Positions 9,237 to 19,267 of a DNA stretch of 35,647 bases are shown one piece after another. The notes below the pieces were generated by a model, which saw only the letters and a program-made list of their open reading frames with translations, made no database searches and was not told the DNA's origin. Origin of the DNA: Puniceicoccales bacterium (lineage in GTDB: Bacteria > Verrucomicrobiota > Verrucomicrobiia > Opitutales > UBA953); NCBI GenBank assembly GCA_031256995.1, contig JAIRPL010000014.1:1-35647 (forward strand), read 5' to 3'. Position 1 is the first letter of the stretch. Each line of letters begins with the position of its first letter. The position numbers were made by a program, and so were the translations under genes.

Positions 9237-9572
9237 TCACGCCTTGTATTTCGGGAAAATCATCCGCAGAGGGTAATGCGTCGCCGTTTCCTTGAAAACG
9301 AAGGAATTTCCCGTTTTTTTGCCCCAAAAATCGACCAATCCCTGCACCCACGGGCGAAAAGCCGCAATTTTCTCATAGTGAATGCGCATGCAGCCAGCCT
9401 CGCTTTCCCAGCTGACACCGGAAACCGAAATTTGAACAGGGTCAACTTCGCCATTGAGGCGAAGCGAAACGCGAACACTGGCGTCGCCAAACTCGACGGC
9501 ATCAACGGCGCCAATGTCCGTGATTTTCGGATTCACATAGGCAACGATTTGATCGGAAAGAAAGTTTCCCAT
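9237..9572 (-). CDS. Hypothetical protein
   Basis: A frame of 111 residues from the ATG at 9572 (MGNFLSDQIVAYV) to the stop at 9237. I do not recognise the family. The composition looks like a real folded alpha/beta protein: alternating hydrophobic strands such as ASVRVSLRLNGEVDPVQISVSGVSW, then a helix (FRPWVQGLVDFWGKKTG) and a basic C terminus, with no signal peptide or membrane segment. The frame stays open for 57 codons upstream with further possible starts at 9656 and 9743, but the upstream part is Arg-rich and runs close to the tRNA on the other strand, so I chose the shorter form. No Shine-Dalgarno sequence decides the matter. It is likely a cytoplasmic lineage-specific protein. Confidence 0.55.
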   Translation of the reverse strand: MGNFLSDQIVAYVNPKITDIGAVDAVEFGDASVRVSLRLNGEVDPVQISVSGVSWESEAGCMRIHYEKIAAFRPWVQGLVDFWGKKTGNSFVFKETATHYPLRMIFPKYKA

Positions 9573-9755
9573 TTGTCTCGCAAGTAGAAAACACCCGGCG
9601 CGCCTTGTCGAAACTTTTCTCTTGCCAGCAAGGAGCTGCCGGACAGTCTCCGCCATTGCAAGCGTGGAGCCAGGGGCGATGCGCGCGCGGTGCCCCGGCG
9701 GTTCCGCAAAGTTGTTTTGCCATTGGTTGGGCGCCTGCTTCACACCCCGTTTTCC

Positions 9756-9831
<76 letters not shown>

Positions 9832-10029
9832 AAAACCGGGCGCGAAAAATGTCGCACGCCACCCATCCCCCACCCCGCCTTTGTGGTCAAACCGCCCCGC
9901 GCGGGAACCCTCGGGGGAGTCCGGGTGTCCTGAGGCAAACAATCGTCCGCGCGAACGGCGTGTCTTCCTTCGGAAGGTGCCCGGCTCGCGCCGCGGAACT
10001 CCACACCACTACCTCAACACAACACACAC

Positions 10030-11088
10030 ATGCCACGTCCAGTCACCATATTCACAGGCCAATGGGCCGATCTTCCTCTTGAAACCCTCGCAAAAAAAAT
10101 CAAGTCCTTCGGCTACGATGGCCTTGAACTCGCCACTTGGGGCGACCATTTCGACGTCTTCGCCGCCACCGAGCCTGGCGCAGCGGGGGAAAAATACATC
10201 AAGGACAAGTGGGCCCTTCTGCTCGACAACGGACTCACCTCCTACGCCATCTCCAACCACCTCACCGGGCAGGCCATTTGTGACAACATTGACGAGCGCC
10301 ACAAGAGCATCCTCGACCCGCGCGTCTGGGGCGATGGAGACCCCGAGGGCGTCCGCCAGCGCGCCGCCGAACAGATGAAAACCGCGGCGCGCGCCGCACG
10401 CCGTTTCTTCGACGCCAAACCAGGTCGCACAGACGCCGAGAAAGCCAGGCCCGTCATCGTCAACGGATTCACAGGCTCCTCCATTTGGGGCAGCATCTAC
10501 GCCTTTCCCCCGACGCCCCAGAGCTACTGGGAAAAAGGTTTCCAAGACTTCGCCAAGCGCTTCATCCCCATCCTCAACGTCTTTGAGGAGGTGAACGCCA
10601 ATTTTGGCCTCGAGGCCCATCCGACCGAAATCGCCTTCGATATCGCCACCGCAAAACGCGCCGTCGCGGCCCTCAATGGCCACAAACGCTTTGGTTTCAA
10701 CTACGATCCCTCCCACTTCGCTTATCAAGGCGTGGATTACGTCAAATTCATCCGCGAGCTCGCTGATCGCATCGTACACGTCCACATCAAAGACGTGTGG
10801 TGGGGCAAGGGCGACGGCTCCGTGGGCGTCTTTGGAGGCCACACCGACTTCGGCGACCCCCGCCGTTTCTGGGAATTCCGTTCCCCCGGCCGTGGCAACG
10901 TGAACTTCGAGGACATTATCGTCGCCCTCAACGACATCAACTACGACGGTCCGCTCTCAATCGAATGGGAGGACGGACGCATGGACCGCGAGTTCGGCGC
11001 CGCCGAGGCCGCTGCCTTCACACGCAAGCTTGATTTCAAAAAAGCCGCCGCCGCCGCGTTTGACGCCGCCTTCGCCCGGAAGGACTGA
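10030..11088 (+). CDS. Sugar phosphate isomerase/epimerase (xylose isomerase-like TIM barrel)
   Basis: A 352-residue cytoplasmic protein of the AP endonuclease family 2/xylose isomerase-like TIM-barrel superfamily, whose members isomerise or epimerise sugars and related polyols with a divalent metal. The barrel starts with [14 protein letters not shown] and the [15 protein letters not shown] strand. Likely metal ligands are the Glu of GLEAHP (about residue 195), the Asp of YDPSHF (about 226), a His of HVHIKD (about 251) and the Glu of SIEWED (about 310), in the expected order. The exact substrate cannot be told. The leader from 9997 to 10029 is completely G-free and C/A-rich with no Shine-Dalgarno sequence. 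The gene is monocistronic, ending in hairpins at 11107-11131 and 11184-11212. No sugar transporter lies beside it. Confidence 0.88.
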   Translation: MPRPVTIFTGQWADLPLETLAKKIKSFGYDGLELATWGDHFDVFAATEPGAAGEKYIKDKWALLLDNGLTSYAISNHLTGQAICDNIDERHKSILDPRVWGDGDPEGVRQRAAEQMKTAARAARRFFDAKPGRTDAEKARPVIVNGFTGSSIWGSIYAFPPTPQSYWEKGFQDFAKRFIPILNVFEEVNANFGLEAHPTEIAFDIATAKRAVAALNGHKRFGFNYDPSHFAYQGVDYVKFIRELADRIVHVHIKDVWWGKGDGSVGVFGGHTDFGDPRRFWEFRSPGRGNVNFEDIIVALNDINYDGPLSIEWEDGRMDREFGAAEAAAFTRKLDFKKAAAAAFDAAFARKD

Positions 11089-11106
11089 CAGGCAGGCAGA
11101 AAACCT

Positions 11107-11131
11107 GCGCACGGGATTCCGTCCCGTGCGC
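11107..11131 (+). repeat. 10-bp-stem hairpin after the isomerase gene
   Basis: GCGCACGGGA (11107-11116) and TCCCGTGCGC (11122-11131) form a perfect 10-bp stem with a 5-nt loop, 18 nt past the isomerase stop. No T-run follows, so it may stabilise the 3' end of the message or be one of the palindromic repeats common in this genome rather than a terminator. Confidence 0.6.
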
Positions 11132-11183
11132 GGCCAAAACGTGGTCCCGGTGGATTTTCCGGGAAACCACACCGACAAGCCAG

Positions 11184-11221
11184 GGGGTGGGAGGATTTGT
11201 TCCTCCCGCCCCTTGTTTGTT
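11184..11221 (+). terminator. Rho-independent terminator after the isomerase gene
   Basis: GGGG-T-GGGAGGA (11184-11195) pairs with TCCTCCC-G-CCCC (11201-11212) to give a 12-bp stem with one G-T wobble and a 5-nt loop. It is followed by the T-rich stretch TTGTTTGTT (11213-11221). It reads in the direction of the isomerase gene. The rest of 11089-11472 is GC-rich with no gene that I can support. Confidence 0.7.
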
Positions 11222-11472
11222 AAGCGGAAGCCTCCTCAAACATCACAAATTTCTTCCCTTTGTCGTTCCGGGAAAAGGAGTTGAGCTTCCCAAAAAAAGC
11301 CTCCCCGACCCGGGGGGGGCGCCCCTCCCCCTCCATCGGGCGCGCCGCCGTCCACCGTCCCAAAAAACGCGACATCCATGCCCGCCGCCCCCATCCCAAG
11401 CCGGTCTGGCGACCCGCTGCACGCCAGACGCCTTTTGCATGAAAGGATTGCCGGGGGCCTTCCCTTCTCTGG

Positions 11473-12267
11473 CTATCTCACGGCAGCGTGGACGACCGAC
11501 TCGTCGAAATAATTCCAGCCAAGACCGGCATCCACCGTAAGCGCCTGGGCGTTCACTCCGGAGGAACGCGGGCTGAGGAGCCAGAGGGCCGCATTGGCGA
11601 CCTCGGCGGTGTCGAGGTTGCGTTTGCGCAAGGTAAGCTTCTCGGCGAACAAATAATTGTCGAGGTACCCTGGAATGCCCGCGGAGGCGCTGGTTTTCAA
11701 AGGGCCGGCATTAACGGTGTTGAAACGGACATCTTGCGCGGCAAAGGATTTGGCAAGGAAACGCGAGATGGACTCGAGGGCCGCCTTCACGGGGGACATG
11801 TAGCCATAGGAGGCGGCGGTGACCTGCGAGGAAATGCCGATGGAGACCACGGAGGCGCCTGCCGCAAGGCGCCCGCGAAAGGCACGCGCAAGCTCCACGA
11901 GGGAAAACGCGCCAATGGCGGTGGCTTGCAAAAAATCGGTCCGGCGGGTCTCGTGGAACGGCTTGAGACCCTCCGAGTAATTGGCAAACGCGATGCTGTG
12001 GACAAGGCCATGGAGCGGCCCATGCGCGGCGGTCTCGGAGGCCAGGCGCAAAACCTGCGCCTCGCTCTCCACGTCGCAGACAAAGACGGGGCAACCCTCC
12101 AGAAGCTTTGCAAGGGAATCGCGCCGCGACTCGGAGCGCACGCTGTAAAGCACCGTGGCCCCGCAGGCCTCAAGCGCGGTGGCGATGTGCCAGGCGACGG
12201 ATTTCCTGTTGGCGACGCCGGTCACAAGGAACTGTTTCCCGGCTAGCTGGAGATAGTCATCATTCAT
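11473..12267 (-). CDS. fabI: Enoyl-[acyl-carrier-protein] reductase, FabI type
   Basis: This 264-residue short-chain dehydrogenase-fold enzyme carries out the last step of each fatty acid elongation round, reducing trans-2-enoyl-ACP with NAD(P)H. The nucleotide site reads [14 protein letters not shown] (residues 16-29), the FabI variant rather than the classical TGxxxGIG of Fab[10 protein letters not shown] follows at about residue 90. The catalytic pair is spaced Tyr-x6-Lys (YGYMSPVK), the FabI signature, and the downstream [15 protein letters not shown] loop is typical. It starts at ATG 12267 ([10 protein letters not shown]), 31 nt after the helicase stop on the same strand, so it is probably co-transcribed with the helicase. 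FabI is the triclosan target in other bacteria. Confidence 0.92.
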   Translation of the reverse strand: MNDDYLQLAGKQFLVTGVANRKSVAWHIATALEACGATVLYSVRSESRRDSLAKLLEGCPVFVCDVESEAQVLRLASETAAHGPLHGLVHSIAFANYSEGLKPFHETRRTDFLQATAIGAFSLVELARAFRGRLAAGASVVSIGISSQVTAASYGYMSPVKAALESISRFLAKSFAAQDVRFNTVNAGPLKTSASAGIPGYLDNYLFAEKLTLRKRNLDTAEVANAALWLLSPRSSGVNAQALTVDAGLGWNYFDESVVHAAVR

Positions 12268-12298
12268 GGCTGGGGTGTGGCAGGAGCGGGCGTCGGCG

Positions 12299-15200
12299 TC
12301 AGGAAAGCACAAACCGAAGGTCTTCAAGATTGAGCACCGAGGCAAGCGCGTCCTCTTTCACAACCGCATTGGCGAGCTTCGCCTTCCTGTTCTGGAGCTG
12401 CCGGATTTTCTCCTCGACGGTGCCGCGCGCGATGAGGCGATAGGCGAAGACTTGGTTGGTCTGCCCGATGCGGTGCGTCCGGTCGATGGCCTGCGCCTCG
12501 ACAGCGGGATTCCACCACGGGTCGAAAAGAAACACATAGCTGGCGGCCGTGAGGTTCAGGCCAGAGCCGGCGGCCTTCAGCGAAAGAAGAAAAACGGACG
12601 GGCCGGACGCGGACTGGAACTCATTGACGAGCTGCTGGCGGTTCTCGGTCTTCCCCGTGAGCATGAGATGGCGCACGCCACGCCGATCCAATTCGGCATG
12701 AATGATGTCGAGCATCGAGACAAACTGCGAAAAGACGAGGACGCGGTGCCCTTCCTCGATAATGGGGGCGATCTGCTCCAGCATGGCATCAAGCTTGCCG
12801 GAAACGGCCGGCGCGGAGTCACAATCCTCATTGGCACCCGGCGCATCGGGGTCGTCATCCACGATGGCGGAGGCCGGCGCGGAGGCCGGCGCAAAGAGGG
12901 AGTCGCCCGGATCCGCGGCTTCCGCGACGCTTTCAACGACCACTTTCCGCGGCCTTCCCCGGCGCTTGGGAGCCTCGGCGGGCACGGCCTCGGCGCCAGC
13001 CTCGCCGGCGGAAACCGCATCCCCGGATTCGGAGACACCCACAAGGGCCGGGTGGCAGCAGATCTGGCGCAGGCGCATGAGGGATTGAAGGATGTTGAAG
13101 CGGGCGGCGGAAAGTTCTTTCCCCGTCTTGATGTTGAGCAAGGCCATGCGCGCGCGCTTAAGCTCGGCGTCGTAGAGTTCGCGCTGCGCGCCCTCAAGGT
13201 CGATGAAGAGATCCTCCTCCATCCGCGGCGGAAGATCCGTGGCAACCTGGCGTTTGGTGCGCCGCAGCATGAAATGGCGGACGCGCTCGGAAAGGCGCGA
13301 CTGCGCGGTTTCGTCGGCACGGTCGTTGTACGCGCGGCGGAACCGGGCCTGCGGACCAAGCAAACCCGGCATGACGAAGTTGAAAAGGCTCCAAAGGTCC
13401 AGGAGCTTGTTCTCAATGGGAGTCCCCGTCAGGACAAGGCGGTGCGTGGCGTTGATCTCGCAGGCCGTGCGGGCACTCCGCGAGGCGGGGTTTTTGATGT
13501 TCTGGCCCTCGTCGAGAATGGCGGCATCCCAGTGGACGGCCTTGATCGCATCCGCGTTGTTGCGAAGCTGCGCGTAATTGAGGACCGTCACCTCCACGTT
13601 GCGCGGCAGCATGTCGCGCTGGATGTCGAATTCCCCCGCCGAGAGCGAGGGCGCGAACCGGGCGGTCTCGAGGATCCAGTTGGGCACCACGCTTTTCGGG
13701 CAGACGATGAGCGCGCGGAATGGCGTCGTCCTGACCCCGCCGGCCTTTCTCCCCGCCCCGCCCTGCCTCAGCCAAAGGAGCCAGGCGAGGGTTTGCACGG
13801 TTTTCCCAAGCCCCATGTCGTCGGCAAGAACCCCCCCGAGGTGGTTTGCGGCCAGATGGGCAAGATACTGGTAACCCTCGATCTGATAGGGGCGCAGCGT
13901 GGCGTTCAAATCGCCCGGGAGCGGCGGCGGCGGCATGGCGCGGATCTCACTCGCGCGCTCGCGAATGCCCTTGAGCAGCTTGTCGGGAAGAAGCGAGGAG
14001 ACGCGTTCGCCAGCGAGCTGCAAGGTGTGAAAACGGTGTTTTTGGGCCGTCGCGGCAAGCTCCATGGTCTCGATGCCCAGCTCGCGCAGGGATTCACGCC
14101 GCTCCTTTTCCACCGAGATTTCGATGCGCCGGAATCCCTTGCCGGGGATGAGCACAAACTTGCCGCGCGCACGCAGGAGCAGGTCCAGCTCGGAAGGCGT
14201 CAAGTCGGTGTCGCCGGGCTTGAGGGCGACCTGCAGGTCAAACCAGTCCATGCCGGAATCCCCCTCCTCCGGGCGGATGTCGAGCTGGAGGGAGGCGACG
14301 TCCGGCCCGCGCGCGAGCGCCTCGATTTCCGGCTCCAACTCAAGCGGGAAACCCATTTCCGCCGCCTCGCACAGCCAGTCGGAAAGCTCGTCGAGGAGGC
14401 TTGGCGCGAAACGGCGCACGAATGACTCGGTGAACGGCTCCCAGTCGCCATCAAAAGCGCGCAAATGTTTTTCCGCCAATGCGATCCGTTCCGCCGGCAT
14501 CTCGTATTCCACAATGGCGCCGCCGGGCGCCGGGGAATTGCGTTTCACAAGCCAGTTCCATTCGCGGCAGGAACGGACGTGCACGTGGTCCGCGTCGGGC
14601 GAACGTGCCTCAAGCTGCACCTGCACGCGCTCCGGCGAACCGCTGGCGCGGCGCGAGAAGGAGACGCGGAAGAAAGGCTCAAGCGTCACCAAGCCGTAGC
14701 TTGGGAGCGGCAGGGCCGAGATGTCGAAGCCGTTCTGGTTGAGCCAGCGGACGCCATACGGCGTGGAGAGGGCTTCCAGCGGAATTTTCACCGGGCCGCA
14801 CAACGGCGCGGCGGGACGCGGCTCCCCGGTTTCGCAATCCCCGGTCGCGCTCCCGACGGACGGCTCATCGTTGGCTCCGGCGGCATCACACTTGGGGTCA
14901 CGAATGGGCTTGGGACAAAGGAAGACGGAATTTCCCTGGAGGGCAAGATAGGGCGGCTCCGCCAGAAGGTCGAGAAACAGGGCGTTGGAGAGGTCGGGTT
15001 CGGAACCATCCGGCATGGCAAGGGAGAGCAGGATCTCCTCGGGATCGCCCGGGGCGGGCACAGCGCGCCACGTGAGCGGCTGGGGTGGAAGTTGATAGGG
15101 CCGGCCTTTGTCGTCCACCAAGAGCGGCTGGAATGCGGGGGTGAGCAGGAGGGCGCGCAAGATGTGGTGCGTACGCGACTCGTTCAGGCGAAGTGTCTGG

Positions 15201-15952
15201 ATGTCGGTGCGCACGCCACCAAGCCCCCGGGAACGCTCATGGTAATAGCGCATGGCGATTTGCGAGAAGATGGCGGCGATGGGCGAGGCAGGGTCAAGCG
15301 GGAGGGCGCCGCGCACAAAGGCGTCAAACCAGTGGTGCGCCTCGCCATGCCGCGTGGGGCGCCAGGCGGCGCCGGCCTCGTCGCGGGCTTCCCATTGAAG
15401 CTTTCCGGGCGCCATGCGCAGGCGAACCGCCTCGGGGAATGGGCGCGCCTTTTCGTCCGCCGCGACGACCTCCGCCGAGCGGGCGCGCCGGGCGGCAGCG
15501 GGGCGGAAATGCGCCGCGATCTCGACCTCGCGCTTGAAGAGCAGTTTCCAATCATTGGCGCGCTCCCCCTGGCTGCGGCGCGAGATCTCAAGCGCAACGT
15601 CCTCCGAGTCATTCAGGGGCGCCATGAAAGACGGCAGCCCGTAGCCGCGTTTGCGCGCGTGATGCGCGAGATATTGCCAGAACAGCAGTGGTGTGGGGAT
15701 GGGGGCATGCCCTTCCAGGGAAATTGGCGGCTCATAAAGATGAAACGCGCGGCCCTCGGCGTTCGTAAAACCAAAATCGTTCAGCGTGTAATGCGAGACC
15801 TGGGTTTCGCCCCGCCTCCACAAGGCGACAAATTTGCGCAAAACCTCCATCTCCGCCGGCTTGGGGTCGCGGCCATGATAATCCAGAAGCTGCCCGGCAA
15901 GCTCCTCCACCTCGGCGGAATCCGCATTTCGCCCCTTGCCCGAAGAACGCAT
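12299..15952 (-). CDS. SNF2-family DEAD/DEAH-box helicase with an AT-hook insertion
   Basis: A large (about 1217-residue) SWI2/SNF2 ATPase, expected to translocate on double-stranded DNA and remodel protein-DNA complexes. After an N-terminal part of about 650 residues with no motif I can name, the motor has Walker [13 protein letters not shown] (about residue 711), the DEGQ box (DEGQNIKNP, about 812), the [17 protein letters not shown] segment, and the C-terminal lobe with [18 protein letters not shown] and the DRTHRIGQ motif (about 1155). Between ICCHPALV and SGKLDAML lies an Ala/Pro/Asp-rich insertion of about 75 residues containing an AT-hook KRRGRPRK (residues 996-1003, DNA 12944-12967). 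The start is uncertain: the frame is open back to 16210, with another ATG at 16039. fabI follows after 31 nt. Confidence 0.92.
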   Translation of the reverse strand: MRSSGKGRNADSAEVEELAGQLLDYHGRDPKPAEMEVLRKFVALWRRGETQVSHYTLNDFGFTNAEGRAFHLYEPPISLEGHAPIPTPLLFWQYLAHHARKRGYGLPSFMAPLNDSEDVALEISRRSQGERANDWKLLFKREVEIAAHFRPAAARRARSAEVVAADEKARPFPEAVRLRMAPGKLQWEARDEAGAAWRPTRHGEAHHWFDAFVRGALPLDPASPIAAIFSQIAMRYYHERSRGLGGVRTDIQTLRLNESRTHHILRALLLTPAFQPLLVDDKGRPYQLPPQPLTWRAVPAPGDPEEILLSLAMPDGSEPDLSNALFLDLLAEPPYLALQGNSVFLCPKPIRDPKCDAAGANDEPSVGSATGDCETGEPRPAAPLCGPVKIPLEALSTPYGVRWLNQNGFDISALPLPSYGLVTLEPFFRVSFSRRASGSPERVQVQLEARSPDADHVHVRSCREWNWLVKRNSPAPGGAIVEYEMPAERIALAEKHLRAFDGDWEPFTESFVRRFAPSLLDELSDWLCEAAEMGFPLELEPEIEALARGPDVASLQLDIRPEEGDSGMDWFDLQVALKPGDTDLTPSELDLLLRARGKFVLIPGKGFRRIEISVEKERRESLRELGIETMELAATAQKHRFHTLQLAGERVSSLLPDKLLKGIRERASEIRAMPPPPLPGDLNATLRPYQIEGYQYLAHLAANHLGGVLADDMGLGKTVQTLAWLLWLRQGGAGRKAGGVRTTPFRALIVCPKSVVPNWILETARFAPSLSAGEFDIQRDMLPRNVEVTVLNYAQLRNNADAIKAVHWDAAILDEGQNIKNPASRSARTACEINATHRLVLTGTPIENKLLDLWSLFNFVMPGLLGPQARFRRAYNDRADETAQSRLSERVRHFMLRRTKRQVATDLPPRMEEDLFIDLEGAQRELYDAELKRARMALLNIKTGKELSAARFNILQSLMRLRQICCHPALVGVSESGDAVSAGEAGAEAVPAEAPKRRGRPRKVVVESVAEAADPGDSLFAPASAPASAIVDDDPDAPGANEDCDSAPAVSGKLDAMLEQIAPIIEEGHRVLVFSQFVSMLDIIHAELDRRGVRHLMLTGKTENRQQLVNEFQSASGPSVFLLSLKAAGSGLNLTAASYVFLFDPWWNPAVEAQAIDRTHRIGQTNQVFAYRLIARGTVEEKIRQLQNRKAKLANAVVKEDALASVLNLEDLRFVLS

Positions 15953-16231
15953 GGAAGTGGAAAACAGGGAACTATTTTTCAATTCCCTCCCAAGTTTTGG
16001 ATGCGATTGACGGGAATTGGCTGCGAAAGAGGTTTCCATCTGAAGAACTGGTTTTTGCAAAAAAGCCGCGCAAGAAAGACCTTGCCCTTGCAAATGCAAG
16101 TTTCTTTTGGGTAACAAAACGGAGACACCACCGCCATTTCCGGCAACAGGGCGCCGCGCCGTCCCGCCCTCCATCCACGTCTGGCTGCCGCCCGAAGTCC
16201 CGCCTGCCACGGCGCTGAATTATTGCCTTTT

Positions 16232-16252
16232 CAGGGTGGGTATCCCACCCTG
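16232..16252 (+). promoter_or_regulatory. Perfect hairpin immediately upstream of purE
   Basis: CAGGGTGGG (16232-16240) and CCCACCCTG (16244-16252) form a perfect 9-bp stem with a 3-nt loop, ending 8 nt before the purE ATG, where a ribosome-binding site would lie. There is no other Shine-Dalgarno candidate. It could limit initiation, or be a palindromic repeat that happened to land here. Confidence 0.55.
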
Positions 16253-16260
16253 CCCCGCCA

Positions 16261-16797
16261 ATGAGCAACAGACTCCTGAGCGAGAAAAGCCCCATTGTGG
16301 GGATCGTCCTTGGCAGCCAGTCGGACTGGCCGGTGGTGCAACACGCGGCGGCGACGCTCGCCGCCCTCGGCATCCCGTATGAGGCCCGCGTGCTAAGCGC
16401 CCATCGCACGCCGCACGAAGCGTTTCACTACGCGTCGGGTGCGCGCGAACGCGGCCTGAAGGTCATCATTGCCGCCGCGGGCATGGCCGCCCACCTCGCG
16501 GGTGTGATGGCGGGGTTGACGCCGCTTCCAGTGCTGGGCATCCCCCTGGCTTCGGATGCGGGAAAGATGTCCCACGGGTTTTCAGGGATGGATTCCCTGC
16601 TCTCCACCGTGCAAATGCCGGGAGGCATCCCCGTCGCCACCTTTGCCATCGGCAAACCGGGCGCCGTCAACGCCGCGCTTTTTGCCGCCGCCATCCTTGC
16701 CCTCTCCGATCAGGCAATCGCCGCCGCCCTCGACCAATATCGCGCCGCCCAAACCGCCAAGGTGTTGGAAGCGAAACTGGACGGCGAAAACGCCTGA
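16261..16797 (+). CDS. purE: 5-(carboxyamino)imidazole ribonucleotide mutase
   Basis: Class I PurE, 178 residues, converts N5-CAIR to CAIR in purine biosynthesis, working with the CO2-fixing PurK in bacteria. The phosphate-binding GSQSDW (residues 18-23), the catalytic-loop motif SAHRTP with His48, and [15 protein letters not shown] are all present and in order. The [30 protein letters not shown] segment forms the rest of the octamer active site. Length is normal. purK is not adjacent. A strong hairpin sits 8 nt upstream of the ATG, and a bidirectional terminator about 75 nt downstream separates it from the convergent LysM gene. The helicase gene diverges from it. Confidence 0.95.
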   Translation: MSNRLLSEKSPIVGIVLGSQSDWPVVQHAAATLAALGIPYEARVLSAHRTPHEAFHYASGARERGLKVIIAAAGMAAHLAGVMAGLTPLPVLGIPLASDAGKMSHGFSGMDSLLSTVQMPGGIPVATFAIGKPGAVNAALFAAAILALSDQAIAAALDQYRAAQTAKVLEAKLDGENA

Positions 16798-16872
16798 GGC
16801 TGTCTTTTCGCCGTTCTCTGGACACACCGCCCTTGGGCGCCCCCGTTTTTGCCCCGCAAGGCCGGGTGCCAC

Positions 16873-16908
16873 AAAAAAACCGCACGACTGAAAGCCGGGC
16901 GGTTTTTT
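16873..16908. terminator. Bidirectional terminator between purE and the LysM gene
   Basis: AAAAAACCGC and GCGGTTTTTT flank a 15-nt centre, giving a stem whose outer A-T pairs provide a T-run on both strands. It lies 75 nt after the purE stop and about 28 nt after the stop of the convergent LysM gene, so it can end both transcripts. Confidence 0.8.
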
Positions 16909-16936
16909 GGTCCTTAAAAAGAAGGCAAACGTGAAA

Positions 16937-17815
16937 TCACGGAGCCGGGGCGACATTCGCGCTACTTGGGGAGGAAATATCCGAAGCGGGAGGCGGGGGC
17001 GGCTCCGCAACCACAGAATCTCCAAGCGGCGGCTGCACCACGGCCTCCGGCGGGGTCGGTGTGCCGTCAGAAACCGGCGGCAGAACGGGCGCCTGGGACG
17101 TGGATCCCGCGTCCGCGGCACCACCCGCCTGCGGGGTGGAAACCTTGGAATGGGGAATGCGCAAAGTCTTTCCGGCGCGCACTTTCCGGGCGTCCGTGAT
17201 GCCATTCAATTCCATAAGCTTCGCGACGGAGACCTTGTATTTCTTCGCGATGCCGCCAAGAACCTCCCCATCCTGCACCTTGTGCGTGCGGTAGCCACCG
17301 GCATCCACCGACGCGCCAGCACCATCGGCGCCATTGCCAGCGTCGGCAGGCACGGACGCGTCTTTCGCCGGCGGCTCACTCCCGACATAGGGCTTTCCGG
17401 GAATGATGAGCTTTTGCTTCAATTTGAGCTGCGCGTTTTCCGGAAGGCCGTTGGCACGGGCAAGGGCCTTCACCGAGACACCCTCGCGTTTGGCGACGCG
17501 ATGGAGGGAATCCCCCGACTTGACGACATAAGTCTTTCCAGAGGCCGCAACCGGCTTGGCCGGCTTGACCTCCGGCTCCGGAGGCGGGGGCGGGGGCGGC
17601 GTCTCACGTTCGGAAACAGGCGTGACGACGGGCGGAGGCAAGACAGGGTCAGGCGCAACCGGGGTGACATGGGCGCCGCCCTCCGTCGACTGGGGCCGCG
17701 AGATGTTCGTGTCCACCTTCGGGTCCTCAAAGCCCGTGTTGGACTGACACCCAAGGATGAGCAAGGCGGCGGCGTGCACAAACACGACGGCGGAGATTAC
17801 AATGGCAGGCTTCAT
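16937..17815 (-). CDS. LysM-domain lipoprotein with proline-rich linker
   Basis: A 292-residue envelope protein. The N terminus MKPAIVISAVVFVHAAALLILGC is a signal sequence with a plausible lipobox ILGC (Cys23). A Pro/Val-rich spacer of about 70 residues, including PPPPPPPEPEVKPAKP, spans the periplasm. Two LysM peptidoglycan-binding domains follow: one starting TYVVKSGDSLHRVAKREGV and ending LIIPG, the second starting THKVQDGEVLGGIAKKYKV and ending TLRIP. They are separated by an Ala/Gly/Asp-rich linker. The last 75 residues are low-complexity Pro/Ala/Ser with no catalytic domain. It probably anchors or organises peptidoglycan rather than cutting it. It lies 117 nt downstream of murD on the same strand, which fits a cell-wall role. 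Confidence 0.88.
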   Translation of the reverse strand: MKPAIVISAVVFVHAAALLILGCQSNTGFEDPKVDTNISRPQSTEGGAHVTPVAPDPVLPPPVVTPVSERETPPPPPPPEPEVKPAKPVAASGKTYVVKSGDSLHRVAKREGVSVKALARANGLPENAQLKLKQKLIIPGKPYVGSEPPAKDASVPADAGNGADGAGASVDAGGYRTHKVQDGEVLGGIAKKYKVSVAKLMELNGITDARKVRAGKTLRIPHSKVSTPQAGGAADAGSTSQAPVLPPVSDGTPTPPEAVVQPPLGDSVVAEPPPPPASDISSPSSANVAPAP

Positions 17816-17932
17816 GTGCGGATATGACTGGAGTTGTTGAAAAATGGCATCAGCCCACATGCGTTCCCAGCGGGCTATCAAGTTACTTTTTGCGAATTAG
17901 TTTCCTCGGTTCAACTGAAAAACGGCGGGCCT

Positions 17933-19267
17933 CTACGCGTCAACCTTGTTCGTGGCGCAATCTTTGAGCGCGGAGACAATCTGCTCAAATTCGGCACCGC
18001 GCGCGGCATACCCCTGAAACATGTCAAAGCTGGAAAATCCGGGGCTGAACAACACGGCGCCGCCAGAACGCGCGCGGGCGGCGGCGGTGCGAACAGCCTT
18101 GCCCAAGGAATCATGCACCGCCACGGGCACGCCAAGCTCCGAGAACTTTTTGTAAAGCTCGGGGGCGGTCTCACCTATGAGGTCTGCGGAGTCGATCCCC
18201 GCGGCAAGGCGTTCCGCGAAACGCCCCACATTGCCGCCTTTCCAGCGCCCTCCCCCGATCCAATGCACCCTGTGCTTCCCCGCGCCAAACGCCCCCCCGT
18301 CCTCCGTCCCATGAAGGGCGGCCAGGGCGGCGAGTGTCGCGTGAAAATTGGTCCCCTTGGAATCATTCCAAAAGGACACCCCGTCAATCTCGGCCGTCTT
18401 GGCAAGGCGGTGGCGCGATGTCTTGAAGACACGCGCGGATTCCTCCAGCGCGCGCTCCGGCAAGCCTTCCGCAAGCCAGTAACGACGCGCGAGCGCATAG
18501 TTTTCCGCCTGGGGAAAATTAGCCAGGGGGGATTCCTGCGGAATTTTCCCAAAAACTTCCGCACGGGTCGCCACTTGCGTTTGCGGAGGCAGGAGAAGGT
18601 TGAATTTTTTCGCGGCGGCGGCAACCGATTCCCCGACCACAAGCAATCCTCCGGAAACAAGCCGCTCGACGAGCCTGTACTTGGCACGAAAATAGTTTTC
18701 AAGCTTTCCGTGCCGCTCGAGATGATCCTCGTCAAAATTTGTCCAAAGCAGGGCCGAAGGCACAAAATAACGCATAACCTCGCTCTGGAACGAGCTGACT
18801 TCGCAGACAGGAAACGGCGAACCCTTGCCGGAAAGCTCCAGCACGCTGGAAAGCGGAAAACCGATATTTCCTGCGGACACCGCATCCCGCCCGGCACGTT
18901 TGAGCGCAAAAGTGAGGAACTCCGTGAGTGTGGTCTTCCCATTCGTGCCAGTGACGGACAGCAGGGGGGCCTTCCAAAAAAGAAACGCAAAATCCATCTC
19001 GCCAAGACAGGTCGCCCCGGCGGCACGCGCCGCCTCCAACCACGGATGCGCCGGCGGAAAGCCCGGACTGTGCACCACAAGATCATGCCGTGTCGCGGCG
19101 CTCGTCCCAAGGAAGTCCAATGAACCCGCCGTCCCCTTCTCATCGTAAAAAACGGGGCGGCAACCCGCCCTTCCAAGAAGCCGTGCGACAGCGGCCCCGC
19201 TGACACCGGCACCAAGGATGGCCGGCGGTCGTTTTAATTTGGAAGCGATGCTTTCTGGAATGTCCAT
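17933..19267 (-). CDS. murD: UDP-N-acetylmuramoyl-L-alanine--D-glutamate ligase
   Basis: MurD adds D-glutamate to UDP-MurNAc-L-Ala in the cytoplasm, using ATP, as the second step of peptidoglycan stem-peptide assembly. The N-terminal Rossmann-like domain (AILGAGVSGAAVARLLGRAG, then VVHSPGFPPAHPW) recognises UDP. The central ATPase domain has the P-loop GTNGKTT (residues 107-113). Further Mur-ligase landmarks are WTNFDEDHLERHG and NDSKGTNFHATLAAL with the SKGTN motif, and the C-terminal domain ends in VLFSPGFSSFDMFQGYAARGAEF. From the ATG at 19267 the protein is 444 residues, the usual size; an ATG at 19300 is an alternative. It is separated from the division/cell-wall cluster genes that usually surround murD. 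The LysM lipoprotein gene follows. Confidence 0.95.
   Translation of the reverse strand: MDIPESIASKLKRPPAILGAGVSGAAVARLLGRAGCRPVFYDEKGTAGSLDFLGTSAATRHDLVVHSPGFPPAHPWLEAARAAGATCLGEMDFAFLFWKAPLLSVTGTNGKTTLTEFLTFALKRAGRDAVSAGNIGFPLSSVLELSGKGSPFPVCEVSSFQSEVMRYFVPSALLWTNFDEDHLERHGKLENYFRAKYRLVERLVSGGLLVVGESVAAAAKKFNLLLPPQTQVATRAEVFGKIPQESPLANFPQAENYALARRYWLAEGLPERALEESARVFKTSRHRLAKTAEIDGVSFWNDSKGTNFHATLAALAALHGTEDGGAFGAGKHRVHWIGGGRWKGGNVGRFAERLAAGIDSADLIGETAPELYKKFSELGVPVAVHDSLGKAVRTAAARARSGGAVLFSPGFSSFDMFQGYAARGAEFEQIVSALKDCATNKVDA

Noticed and set aside
12266..16114. Two long plus-strand frames (719 and 549 codons) opposite the SNF2 helicase
   Set aside because: Both overlap a protein with all SNF2 motifs; their translations are Arg/Gly-rich with no recognisable domain.
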